The notes under the pieces are model-generated. The model searched no databases. It was not told where the DNA came from and saw nothing but the letters and a program-made list of their open reading frames with translations. The position numbers were made by a program, and so were the translations under genes. This document shows, piece after piece, positions 46,901-55,066 of a stretch of 64,000 nucleotides of DNA; positions within the stretch are counted from its first letter, which is position 1, and the number at the start of each line of letters is the position of its first letter. The stretch comes from Hormiphora californensis (Eukaryota; Ctenophora; Tentaculata; Cydippida; Pleurobrachiidae), in the NCBI GenBank assembly GCA_020137815.1, contig CM035359.1:5652679-5716678 (forward strand), in the 5' to 3' direction.

Positions 46901-49900
46901 AAACATCAAGTGGTTACCATGGTTACATAACGGGCACATCAATTGGTTACCATGGTTACATTACGGACACATCAAGTGGTTACCAATTACAATGGTTACA
47001 TAACGGGCACATCAAGTGGTTACCATGGTTACATAACGGGCACATCAGGTGGTTATCATGGTTACATAACAGACACTTCAAATGGTTACCATGGTTACAT
47101 AACGGACACATCAAGTGGTTACCATGGTTACATAGCGGATACATCAATTGGTTACCATGGTTACATAACGAATGCATAAAGTGGTTACCATGGTTACATA
47201 ACGGAAACATCAGGTGGTTACCATGGTTACATAACGGACACTTCACGGGTGCTAGCTTACCGATGGTAGTTTCATATGATCATGCATGGCCTGAGTGTTC
47301 CTCGCTACTGCCCCACAGAACTGGTTACCGTACATGCGTTCCAGCTGCTGTACCGTTAGAGTCTCACATATCGCCTGAAATTAGGGGGTTATCTGCATGA
47401 CATTTGCAATTTGATAACTGGCATTTTCTTTATTTCACTAATTTACTTTGTTACTTTTGTTTTTAGCGGATCAAATTTATCCCAGTACGTATTCAAAATG
47501 TATCTTCCAGTCTAAAAATTACCTTCCACTCCTTGCAGATAGTGTCAATGTGTATGATACCCCGGCACAGTAAACCAAACTCGACCCACAACGAAGATTC
47601 TGGAAAACTCCTGTTGTGTGGAAAGTGTATAGAGTATCAGCTGTTTTAAAAACATCTCAACACACAATCCTACACATTGTCTGCGTGCTTGTTAAACGAT
47701 GTATACTGTATAGTTAATGTATTGTAGGCATTGAAGCAAACTGCGAAACGAAACGAAACGAAACGAACGAAACGAAAAAGTTCATATTTGATAACTTACT
47801 CGTGTGATGCAATGATAAAAGCGTTGATAAGGAGCTGGATCGATTGTTCTGCTACTTTTGGGACATTGTTCGGGTCTATCGATGTGTAAAACCATCTGTC
47901 CACAGCATATAACAACATCTGTAAAGGATATTGTGCATGAACTGACATGAACTGACATGAACAAACATGAATGATATGAGTTATTTAACCGCTTTTACCC
48001 TTTCGAAATGTATTATACCTTAAGAATATTGGCCCAGATCCAGGGATGTGTTGTTCTACACGTGTTAATACCCTGCTCCTCCTCCATCGAATCCTCCTCT
48101 TTTGATAATCGATCAGAACTACTACCAAGGGATTGCTGAAATTAAATTCCTATTAACCATGACATACAATTAATTGCTATGCTCAAAAGGATTCGCGTAA
48201 TCACGACATATCAATTCAATTCTGGTAGAATTGACAGGATACAAGATACATTGTATACAGTAAGTATAGCTGCATGATAATGATCTATAATAGTCCAGGA
48301 GATAATTCATAGTTATAGCTGCATGATTTATCTGGTCTGTACTTATGAACTATCTCTTTTCGGCTGAATTAGGATTATCACATTCAGACTGGATATTTTC
48401 TTCTTGTATACGATACCTAGATATCTCTTTCTCTTGAATACCATCTCGTTCTTTTGGATGTCTTTTATTTTTTATCTCACTTCATATTTTCCCATCTAGA
48501 TCTAAGACGATAGCCTGCATATAATAGTTACTCTAATTTTCTAATTTAGTTACCTTAATGTTGTGCGGGATATCGCCCACCTCTGCGACTTTGATAAGAA
48601 TCTTCTGAAAGAGAGCCTCCATCCTGCTTCCGTTCTTGTGGTCACATAGCTCGTGGGCTGCCGTGTTGAATGTCAGAGCAAGTGTCTAGAAAATAGAGTA
48701 TGTATTCATTGTGTCTAACTCTCAAATAGGGCTGGTATCTAATATCTATATTTTAAATACCAGATTTGGCCATGAATAGACTGACTAGGGAAGTTTGGGG
48801 GATGTCTTACCCCTAAAATAAGCGAGAAAACTCTCTCCAGATGGTCGAATAACCACTCGGGTAGATATGAGTTACTGTTGAGGAAGAACTTGAACTGGCA
48901 CTGCCTGATTTTCTCCAGCCAGAATGTCAGCATGGAAACGCACCGTTCAGTAGTTTCAATGTGATCAACATAACGAAGAAGCAGACCATCGTGGATAAAG
49001 TTTATACAGTTTTCAAACTGAAATATTAGCACATGTAATCGGGATTTAGGATTGAAGGGGGATTCGATCGCGTTTGTCTTCTCCAATATTCCTACTAGCC
49101 GACCCCTCTGCCACTCTCTCACCTCGGATATTGATCTAACGATCGACCAGAACTTCCCGTTTGTCGTGTAGAGAACATCATCGTCATCGTGACTATTGTA
49201 CGGCCAATAATCCTTCAGCACGTTCTCTTTTACGATGGCAGATAACTTAACTATCTCCTTCCCTGGAGGGGGTGGGGTTATTGTTGGCAGATAACTTTAC
49301 TATCTCCTTCCCTGGAGGGGGGGGGTTATTGTTGGCAGATAACTTAACTATCTCCTTCCCTGGAGGGAGGGAGATTATTGTTGGCAGATAACTTTACTAT
49401 CTCCTTCCCTGGAGGGGGGGGGGTTATTGTTGGCAGATAACTTAACTATCTCCTTCCCTGGAGGGAGGGAGATTATTGTTGGCAGATAACTTTACTATCT
49501 CCTTCCCTGGAGGGAGGGAGGTTATTGTTGGCAGATAACTTAACTATCTCCTTCCCTGGAGGGAGGGAGATTATTGTTGGCAGATAACTTAACTATCTCC
49601 TTCCCTGGAGGGAGGGAGATTATTGTTGGCAGATAACTTTACTATCTCCTTCCCTGGAGGGGGGGGGTTATTGTTGGCAGATAACTTAACTATCTCCTTC
49701 CCTGGAGGGAGGGAGATTATTGTTGGCAGATAACTTAACTATCTCCTTCCCTGGAGGGGGGGAGGTTATTGTTGGCAGATAACTTAACTATCTCCTTCCC
49801 TGGAGGGAGGGAGATTATTGTTGGCAGATAACTTTACTATCTCCTTCCCTGGAGGGAGGGAGGTTATTGTTGGCAGATAACTTTACTATCTCCTTCCCTG

Positions 49901-52314
49901 GAGGGAGGGAGGTTATAACTTTACTATCTCCTTCCCTGGAGGGAGGGTGGGGGGTTACAGATCATTGTTAGAAATATTAAATCAGGTTTAGACCGGGTTA
50001 GACTTCATATTTTGATAAAGGGTTAGTTGAGAATTATCTAATTTGTAGGGTATACCGGGGTAATTCGGACGGTGGGGCAATGTGGTCACAGGACGGGGCA
50101 ATGTGGACTAGTGATTTATATGGGACTTTTAAATTGTGGTGTTTAGTGTGAAATAACGAAAAATGACGACTTTAAAGTTAAACTTTAATTCGGTAATCTT
50201 AATTATGATAATTATTTAAATTATGGGTCAGAATTTCACAATATGATATTTTTCTATCCAGTTTCATCATCAAAATGACATTAGCTTTCGATTTAATTAG
50301 CTAATTAGCATTTTAATGAAGCGGGGCAATTCGGACAATTTGGGGCAATTCGGACGAAAAAATCGGGGGCAATTCGGTCATAAACCAGATTGCCCCATGG
50401 GGCAATTTGGACTAGACCAAATTACCCCATGGGGCAAATTGGTTAAGACAAATTGGCCTCATGGCGCCATTATACTCGTTTCTATGATAACCATAGACAA
50501 CCTGCTTTCATAATTATCATATTCAATCAATATAGATGGCTAAAACTGAGTAAATAGACCAAAAAACCAGAAAAAAGGCGCATTTTACAACCAATTCTCT
50601 GGTTGCCAAGGTGACAAGTCAATCCATGGTGAGGTGTTCGACAAACCAACTTAATGGGGTGCTCCAGAATATCTAGGACTGGTGCTTTGATGACCAAAAG
50701 TAGTTTTATCGTGATAATCAATCTTATGCAGCTGATAAAACTGAATAAAGGGATTAATTACAGGCTAACTTAGAGCAATGGGCATACATTTGATAACATT
50801 AACCAAAGCTACTTACTGGCTGGTAACTGAGGGCAGTCTGATGTCTCATTGTGACTCACAATCATATTTAAATAATCGATAGTCTAATAATACGGATGTA
50901 ATGGGTGAATTTGGAGCAAGAAAATAGTACATTACTGCAAATTCGCCGGTTGCTATGGTAACAAACTCCGTTGCTATGGTAACCCCATGGAATTGCATTG
51001 AGTGGGAATGGGCCACTAACATGATTTATTAGACTGGATCCCCATAATAGTAATTTCTGGCATTGTTAGCACCTGAAAACACAAACACCATTCCTTTGAA
51101 AACTGTAGCTTTATTTGTGGCTTTTTGATCTATGATGTCGATTTTCTCAAAAACCCTATTTGGGATTCGATTAAATCGTTTTCTAATCGACTAGGCTAAT
51201 CCTGAGCTTTCGAAAATGCACCCTATTGATATAGATTTGATGAACACTTAATTAATTGGTTAATTAGGCTAATTACTACTTAATTGACTAATTTTGAAAA
51301 AAGTAATAGCACGGGATACTAAATTACTAGATGACTGAAAAGTTTGAAATCGATATCTCAAAAACTGTGGCTACAATCTAAGTTTGTCCAAATAGCCCCA
51401 ACCTCGGTCTGATTTACATCGTAGATGTACAGCTGGGGCAATGTGGTGTGTCGCGGTCACGTGATTGAATGCGCGTCTTGTGATTGGTGTAGAAGCCACT
51501 AGTCCAAATTGCCCCGTGTCTCGCGATCAAAAATATTCCGACTTACCTTCATTAACAAGGTTAATTAGCTATCTAAAAGTTATATTTTCGGTGTAAATTT
51601 GTTCTGAGGCTCTAGACAAAGGTTCAGTTGCACAAATTGAGTAGCTAACTAATTGATTAATTAAATAAATGGCTCTTGAAATACCAGTTGAATGTCAAAA
51701 GTGGTCCAAATTACCCCGGTATACCCTACTAAGTAGTAAGTACATTGCTCACTATATCTGTAGTTGTCTCTTTTCAGCACGTGAAGTGCACCCCAGAGGC
51801 TGTGAATGGTAACCTAGGTAACCAAAGGGTAACCTAGGTAACCAAATTCACTGCACTGAATTGTTACTTACGAGTAGTGACAATCTGGTCATAACTTCGG
51901 GGATTCTCAAATTTTTCACAATCTTCAAGGCGGCCCATTTCCCTTGTGCCTTGGGTCCATGAATCTATTCAAAGATGTTGTGTTATGAATTTATTCAACG
52001 ATATAAACTTACACAAATTGAGAAAGCTCAATTTAGCTAAGCACCAGCATGGTGACCCCACTTACTACGATATAGTTATGTTATTCAAATAAAAATCTTC
52101 AAAAGCAAGTGGCTCTATTGGTCGATAAACCGGTTATTGTAGTTTACTGATAAATAAACAAAAGTTTATTAATGTCAGAGACAAGTTATCTAGTAGTTTG
52201 GCGTAAATATGGTGTACTATAATTTCGTATTCAAATTTACTTGATCTTTAGCAACAAGCAAATTGTCCAGGTGCTTGTCTAGGTCTGTTGCATTGTTCCA
52301 TCTCGTGTGGCGGC
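33268..52314 (-). CDS. RALGAPB: Ral GTPase-activating protein subunit beta (31 exons)
   Basis: RalGAP beta pairs with the catalytic alpha subunit to form the GAP that switches off RalA/RalB in the cytoplasm. The exons on the minus strand code for about 1,530 aa, close to the roughly 1,490 aa of vertebrate RALGAPB. Segments that match the family in order include CCWFRFIVLL, NSVLRLVGDWLFD, ASAEALGTLIYIF, HSEDLHTMIGAAFRC, SMRYLVVEG, ARMFLSHFGLL, LLYMRQGQTKAEEILRN, TGWTGLRPF and IFIHPLKNGLY. Phase agrees at every junction except inside exon 29, where one extra G breaks the frame. One GC-AG intron follows exon 14. Exons 4 and 13 abut minisatellites that repeat their splice sites. The first coding exon may lie upstream of 52314. 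Confidence 0.88.
34410..34525 (-). repeat. CT microsatellite forming the polypyrimidine tract of RALGAPB exon 30
   Basis: On the gene's strand this is an expanded CT run that ends a few bases before the acceptor TTCTCACCAG at 34403. It therefore serves as, or extends, the pyrimidine tract. Confidence 0.8.
34926..34996 (-). repeat. 35-bp tandem duplication over the exon 28 acceptor of RALGAPB
   Basis: On the minus strand CTCTTAAAATCAG followed by GT(A/T)TCTCGTCCTACA occurs twice in a row. The acceptor and first 15 bp of the exon are thus duplicated. The copy at 34940-34941 gives the in-frame exon. Confidence 0.8.
35403..37025 (-). CDS. Reverse transcriptase part of retrotransposon ORF2
   Basis: About 540 codons. 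Family motifs in order: CDLDPVPTWLVKD at the start, GYRTGHSCETLL, AALMLLDMSAAFDTVDHEKL, GVPQGSLLGPVLFLLYI, and the catalytic IKLYADDSQLYVGL (YADD). The C-terminal thumb-like region ends WNSLPLDLRS...LFKSKLKTRLF, as in CR1, L2 and Rex-type elements. The frame opens upstream of its first Met and overlaps the end of the endonuclease frame. A one-base loss near 37060 probably separated them; QFEEISQKDLV would be the continuous reading. Confidence 0.88.
   Translation of the reverse strand: MKQMSSKSCDLDPVPTWLVKDCLEELAPALTTIINKSLCRASVPEPLQRAVVMPTIKNPNGDRDLLANYRPVSNIAFVSKVLEKVVLNQMNDYLQKNDLLNANQSGYRTGHSCETLLAGMFDDLLRELDSGKVAALMLLDMSAAFDTVDHEKLMEVLEVRFGVKGSALGWFKSYLSSRSYRVNVHGELSEVIALICGVPQGSLLGPVLFLLYIEELQDIARPYGLMIKLYADDSQLYVGLVPTDSEGWKGTKNSIEECLASIKDWMVQHWLKCNESKTEFVLLGKSSSLEKLVFDPEIRFGGTVLQPMECKGSTGKTLGILLDEHLTLERQVNNVKKQCGLQLKNLWQLNKCLDNSTRILLVKQLVISKIDYCNILYFGLPKRILNNLQKVLNSCVRFIYNLRGHQDSYDEYFKEAHILPIQQRLTFKACLLAYKIVRGTAPEYLQELVPRDDDILGMRPTRANSVVDFYKLKYPKLSSVNANSKLRRRRVSVFLPTVWNSLPLDLRSVHPIELFKSKLKTRLFLEAFPAPTPEDSRCGV
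37022..38557 (-). CDS. Apurinic-type endonuclease part of retrotransposon ORF2
   Basis: About 511 codons. APE-like endonuclease motifs include CLVQETYLK near residue 22, GGGIGVLYRDG, MGDFNF and SDHYLVLAEV (catalytic Asp-His). A basic helical region follows (RERRKAERAWEKNKTGLTKA). The C-terminal 85 codons are a low-complexity linker of repeated EDVSGTGSG-type units encoded by a minisatellite (about 37070-37310). The usual start Met is not certain. The product nicks target DNA to prime reverse transcription. Confidence 0.85.
   Translation of the reverse strand: MNKTAGVLTHLEEKACDVCLVQETYLKLTDTAKIQEIKENGWNIYSSPRNERSGGGIGVLYRDGVMVKLAPVKYKFKTFQVQEVLVGGEDDLVRLCNVYRPPYNGKARFTEANFLDEFNDYLSDLLMKTGSPLIMGDFNFQVQDSSNFYAKKLLNLLDSFDFVQNVPLLPTHLRGGTLDLIICQRGMASKLGNLRIFPDGTMSDHYLVLAEVKLASEGRYVSRERMSVYHDFKAVDVEVFRNGLRDLCLEIPDDVTPEEALYLYDRALKEAVERFVPTKRRKSVKNFRPWRERQDVRDTLRERRKAERAWEKNKTGLTKARYRELQRQFERIDKEARMDYVKRKLEDVKDDPAGLQKMLSRLLGKKETLLPSGLSDKKLADNFAQFFSGKIDRIRSAVLEEQEAGAGCSGKEEGLGREDVSGTGSGSVSGEGVSGTGSGGVNDEDVSGTGSGSSEDVSGTGSGVGGEDVRGTRRGGVSGEDVRGTGSGGSSRPDCELSQFERSRRKILFTL
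37070..37310 (-). repeat. Coding minisatellite in the ORF2 linker
   Basis: About seven imperfect units of 27-33 bp, all multiples of three, encode variants of SGTGSGSxxxEDV between the endonuclease and reverse transcriptase domains. The plus strand shows CTTCCAGTTCCACTTACATC-type units. Confidence 0.75.
38572..39858 (-). CDS. Retrotransposon ORF1, zinc-knuckle nucleic-acid-binding protein
   Basis: About 428 codons from MHTMSINDVTITSKDEFD. An acidic middle region is followed by a Cys/His block typical of CR1/L2-type and Jockey-type ORF1: CFHCQEFGHVAGSIRC, CAFCAGDHETRSC and CVNCQKS. The protein is expected to coat element RNA. It ends 14 bp before the endonuclease frame begins, in a different frame. 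Confidence 0.83.
   Translation of the reverse strand: MHTMSINDVTITSKDEFDRALKALTYNRCSGEHVLDRLRVGGDAPSFNKDNAWELLCAAYSLIPDNPRVRFDSGVSSVLDTSLVGSVADVLKESFESLKMELLAVVEQKVEDKVSELHGRKEEVVEDKGPVAPVRRYVDIRLDNCDAEGTAPVCPKTQWTEVVKPQVEKALKGVPVLNAVVNKGSVRLSFQNEDQLKEANNVLPPALGQEVQMVTETKSLLDPRISIGDLGQDLLDKETLISEITSGKNEEIKKLVDQGAKVKVVHMNPAGRFAVLQVTPEIRNLIAQRGDKVFLKLRQYSVRDRYHVVQCFHCQEFGHVAGSIRCTKKDGAAVCAFCAGDHETRSCGHKRRNDTGKMNCVNCQKSNGREDRRHARSHLASSTLCPFYINERTKLMEKTSGVKKEAKNGYRTRAMEELKRRRLGGLGH
40040..41429. mobile_element. 1.39 kb palindromic element flanked by TTAA
   Basis: Ends GGGTACGCTAACCAAAAATT (40040) and its reverse complement (to 41429) bound arms of about 660 bp with a few percent divergence. TTAA lies at 40036-40039 and 41430-41433, the target duplication used by piggyBac-type transposases. 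No transposase is present and frames in the arms are mirror images. The superfamily call rests on the TTAA only. Confidence 0.8.
41515..48135 (-). CDS. RALGAPB: RALGAPB exons 6-27 (central region)
   Basis: Exons: 48019-48135, 47800-47918, 47523-47610, 47261-47374, 46592-46670, 46362-46464, 46150-46202, 45885-46003, 45341-45477, 44973-45055, 44677-44828, 44442-44569, 44166-44333, 43909-44030, 43549-43750, 43392-43447, 43205-43284, 42945-43058, 42739-42834, 42417-42571, 41825-41901 and 41515-41630. This is the long helical-repeat body. It includes the vertebrate-like segment LMMQGIRCMVNAML followed by a Ser/Pro-rich linker in exons 13-14, where vertebrate RALGAPB also has a disordered, phosphorylated linker. 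Introns are short, down to about 144 bp. Confidence 0.87.
41638..41706 (+). repeat. GGGGGTATTAG minisatellite in a RALGAPB intron
   Basis: Five imperfect units of GGGGGTATTAG(A/C)(A/G) end in a G-run. Short intronic array, with no coding content. Confidence 0.75.
42075..42412 (-). repeat. Pyrimidine-rich degenerate minisatellite in RALGAPB intron 25
   Basis: Repeated variants of CAATCTCTCTAGATCTTTCT and CCCAGTCCCCAATCTCTG. It lies between exons 25 and 26. Confidence 0.7.
43736..43800 (-). repeat. 35-bp tandem duplication over the exon 20 acceptor of RALGAPB
   Basis: On the minus strand CTC(C/A)C(T)CCCAG followed by TCGAGGATCCCCAT occurs twice, with acceptors at 43751-43752 and 43786-43787. 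Only the first keeps phase. Confidence 0.75.
45056..45340 (-). other. RALGAPB: GC-AG intron 14 of RALGAPB
   Basis: Exon 14 ends AACAG and the intron opens GCAAGT, the strong consensus of GC-AG introns (CAG|GCAAGT). The acceptor at 45056-45057 follows TTTCAG. Only this donor gives the phase needed to join into SVLRLVGDWLFD, which matches the family. Confidence 0.75.
45560..45925 (-). repeat. 42-bp minisatellite spanning the exon 13 donor of RALGAPB
   Basis: About nine units of 42 bp (14 codons); the plus strand reads GGGCGTGGAATGTTTTGTCA then CTCACCGTTGTCATGGTTAA. On the gene's strand each unit holds coding sequence for DKTFHALLTMTTVS and a donor ACG|GTGAGT (one unit has GTAAGT). Exon 13 begins at 46003 and reaches its first donor at 45884. 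All frames stay open through the array, which explains the long repeat ORFs on both strands. Confidence 0.9.
46675..46860. repeat. GTAACCACTA/GTAACCAT minisatellite in RALGAPB intron 9
   Basis: Imperfect units of about 33 bp built from TAGTAACCAC, TAGTAACCATGTGTGG and TAACCCT, about five to six copies. Confidence 0.8.
46905..47250. repeat. 33-bp minisatellite in RALGAPB intron 9
   Basis: About ten units of GGTTACCATGGTTACATAAC followed by GG(A/G)CACATCAAGT. The core GGTTACCATGGTTAC is nearly palindromic. Frames across it (for example 46943-47179) are repeat artefacts. Confidence 0.88.
48554..52314 (-). CDS. RALGAPB: RALGAPB exons 1-5 (N-terminal region)
   Basis: Exons: 52241-52314, 51872-51964, 51753-51813, 48811-49262 and 48554-48685. 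Protein begins near RWNNATDLDKHLDNLLVAKD and continues through KAQGKWAALKIVKNL, HSLWGALHVLKRDNYRYR, KEIVKLSAIVKENVLKDYW and LPEWLFDHLERVFSLILG to MEALFQKILIKVAEVGDIP: helical, HEAT-like. This part is less similar to vertebrate RALGAPB than the rest. Exon 3 needs the acceptor at 51814-51815 (CCTAG) for phase, which is duplicated 20 bp upstream. Exon 4 starts right after the first CCAG of the 49-bp array. No clear start codon is identified. Confidence 0.75.
49225..49945 (-). repeat. 49-bp minisatellite spanning the exon 4 acceptor of RALGAPB
   Basis: About fifteen units; the plus strand reads TTGGCAGATAACTTAACTAT then CTCCTTCCCTGGAGGGAGGG. On the gene's strand each unit is a C-rich tract, CCAG, then GGAAGGAGATAGTTAAGTTA, the first bases of exon 4. 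The 3' splice site and exon start are thus repeated in tandem. Only the unit next to the exon (acceptor 49263-49264) continues into exon 4. Units vary in G-run length and at one A/T position. Confidence 0.9.
50048..51726. mobile_element. 1.7 kb non-autonomous element with TA target duplication
   Basis: Ends GGGTATACCGGGGTAATTCG (50048) and the inverted copy ATTACCCCGGTATACCC (to 51726) are flanked by TA on both sides, as for Tc1/mariner-type insertions. The left part repeats GGGGCAATTCGGAC and GGGGCAATGTGG; the right part has a few complementary words. No transposase frame is found. It lies in RALGAPB intron 3. Confidence 0.75.
51805..51850 (-). repeat. 20-bp tandem duplication over the exon 3 acceptor of RALGAPB
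   Basis: GGTAACCTAGGTAACCAAAG occurs twice in a row on the plus strand, so the gene's strand has TTACCTAG|GTTACC twice. The copy nearer the exon fits the frame. Confidence 0.75.
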
Positions 52315-52400
52315 CTTTTGAGCAAGTTCCATGCCCCGCATGAATATATGCAATCCTCTCCCTATATCTCTCTCTCCCTCTCTATACTATGCTTCCACAG

Positions 52401-52432
52401 AGTTTCTCTCTCTCTCTCTCTCTCTCTCACTC

Positions 52433-52486
<54 letters not shown>

Positions 52487-52508
52487 TCTCTTTCTCTCTC
52501 TCTCTCTC

Positions 52509-52588
<80 letters not shown>

Positions 52589-52590
52589 TC
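52401..52590 (+). repeat. CT microsatellite
   Basis: About 190 bp of nearly pure CT. It yields three overlapping poly-SL frames that are not genes. Confidence 0.92.
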
Positions 52591-53666
52591 TCCCCACTTT
52601 TCCTACCTTAATCCTACTAACACAAACACGTGCTCATTTTGGTTTCCGTTCGGGCATTGTACAAACTCTCACACCACCGGGCATGGTACAAACTATAGAG
52701 TTTACATATATCACTGCGCTGGCAAGCGCAAAGGTGGCCCCATCCAACTCCCCGAAAAAATTCCCCCAAAAAACGGCCCGCTTGCTCACAGCGTATATAT
52801 AGTTATTTCATACTTTTAGCCCATTTTGACACTTTTTGACACGCCATAACTCCGGAACCGGATGAGCTAGGAAGCTGAAATTTTGTACTCAGAAGCTTCT
52901 TGTAGACATCTATCGATGGTAAAATTTTCAAGTGGCTAGCTCATTTTGTTCAAAAGTTATAACACCACCCCCAAAACAGAAAATTCAGTGTGGGGATAAC
53001 TAGGTTGATACATACATAGATAGATAGATAGATAGATGTATAGACGCTTTATTACCTTCCGTTTGGTCCCAGTTTGAGACGAACCAGACATCGTACGACC
53101 TTAAACTAAGCGGCATTCGACAGATAATTGTCTCGTGCATGTACCCATTTGGGTGGCGACTCTCAATCTTACCTATGACGCGCGCAATGACGTCACGAGT
53201 GACGTCATTGCGCGAGATCGACTAACTTTTTTCAAACGCCTCTAGCACCCTGAAGACGTGTTCCGATTTCTGATTTGACGAAAAATCGTTACCGGCAAAT
53301 TGTCTGAACTTTCAGTTACTATATTGCGAATTTTCGTAGCTCATCATTTTGAGGCCTTAAATCGCGTCGGAAGTCAAAAATTTGACGAAAAATTCAGTAA
53401 AATGAACGTTTTTCGAGCAAAAACTCCCTTTCCTGACCACTGTGGTCAATGATACTTTACAAGCTCCTTCAGGGTATTCATTCAAAATATATTGTGATGC
53501 AATTACGTCGTTACGACGTCACTAATTACGTTAGATGACGTCATAATGATGTCAAAATTACGATTTTCACAGAAATTCGTCTCGTTTCTCATATAACACA
53601 TCATTTTGACAATTTTACATCATGAAATAATGTCATACTGACATTAGAAACCAAAAAGGGACCTAA

Positions 53667-53929
53667 ATTAAGCCAAAAACTAATTGGAATTAGTTGGCGG
53701 GAAAGGTGGCCCACTTACACCTTTGCCTGATGCCGGGTTTTATTTTAAAATGTATCAGGGATATAAGAGGTGAGTGAAATAGAGAAAGAGAAAGGGTGAG
53801 AGAGAGAGAGAGAGATTGAGATACCGACGTGACGTGAAGAGAATGACAGTTCGTGGTACCCGGTAGCAGCAAAAGGTGTAAGTGGGCCACCTTTCCCGCC
53901 AACTAATTCCAATTAGTTTTTGGCTTAAT
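53667..53929. mobile_element. 263-bp MITE with about 60-bp terminal inverted repeats
   Basis: Left end ATTAAGCCAAAAACTAATTG...GGCGGGAAAGGTGGCCCACTT and its full inverted copy at the right end are nearly identical. The core includes a short GA run. Confidence 0.85.
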
Positions 53930-55066
53930 CACACACCACACTAAAGTTGTGTTTAGTTCCATTTCTGTTTAGTTCCATTGAGTTTGGGTACGTAGTTTTT
54001 TATCCCATAGTTTACACGTTACAATAGAAATATATCCCCGATACGGGAAAATAATAGTTGACATACTTATAAGATAATAACCCTGGTTACTGGATATAAA
54101 GTATTTAAACGTCTATGCTTCCACAGAGTTTCTCTCTCTCTCCCACTCTTCCTACCTTTCCTACTAACACAAACACACTCATTTTGAATTCCGTTCGTGC
54201 GGGCATTGTTCTCCCTATACTTCTCTTTCCACCACACTAACGTTGTGTGCTAGCATTGACTCTTTCTGTTTAGTTCCATTGAGTTCGGGTAGTTTTCTAT
54301 CCCATAGTTTACACGTTGCGATCGAAATATCCCCGATACGGTTGTCATACTTATAAGATAATAACCCTGGTTACTGGATATATAAAGTATTTAAACGTAT
54401 TGTGTGCTAGATTTATTTCCTAAGAGGGAGAAAAACTGCACCATAGGATTTTTGTAGCTGTTAATTTATTTACGACCGAAAAGTATCGAACTATTCAAAA
54501 ACACAGAAGATCTAGCGGCCTTTGATAACGCATTGTTTTCACCGCAATACATGATGTTCAAGACTCATGAGTGTGAAAATAGACACATTCCATTCATTTT
54601 TCTCTCACTGTCTCACTATCACTCCTTCTTTTAATTATCCTTGATCTTGTTGTTCCTTTACTATACCTGCTAAGTAGCATGTGTTTAGTAAAGGAACAGG
54701 TAGTACTACCTGCAGTGGCGATGTGGCTTTTCCTTTTAATCCAGGAAATGACGCTTGTTCTAGCGGGTGTATCTGCGATTCAAGTAAAACTACTTTTAGA
54801 GAGCTAATCTCCCTTCCACATTCACTCCCCGTTCTTATGTATTCGCTTCACATTTGCTTGATTTCTTGGCGCTTTTCTGTTAGAATAGTGAATACGTATC
54901 TTTTGTTTGTATTATTAAAAGACAATAGAAGACCTCATCATATTAATCTTCTCTAAAGGAAATCTCCAGACTGTACTTACTTACTCAATGACAATAAATG
55001 ACAATATTATACCATTTTGTTCACCGTTGCGTTGTACACTCATAGTTCATGCTATTTTAGCACCGC

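Larger units (their letters stand above)
52315..55066. other. Divergent intergenic region between RALGAPB and the GPCR gene
   Basis: No coding exon is supported. It holds the CT array (52401-52590), an inverted-repeat element (53667-53929), and a direct duplication in which 53938-54118 recurs at 54231-54403 (TAACCCTGGTTACTGGATAT, TCCCATAGTTTACACGTT). A segment starting ATGCTTCCACAGAGTTTCTC occurs at 52388 and 54115. Promoters of both genes should lie here. Confidence 0.5.

Noticed and set aside
46943-47246. Repeat-protein ORFs on both strands
   Set aside because: They derive from the 33-bp intronic minisatellite.
49225-49945. CRISPR-like direct repeats (also 45560-45925 and 46905-47250)
   Set aside because: Units are contiguous with no spacers, and the context is an intron-rich animal gene.
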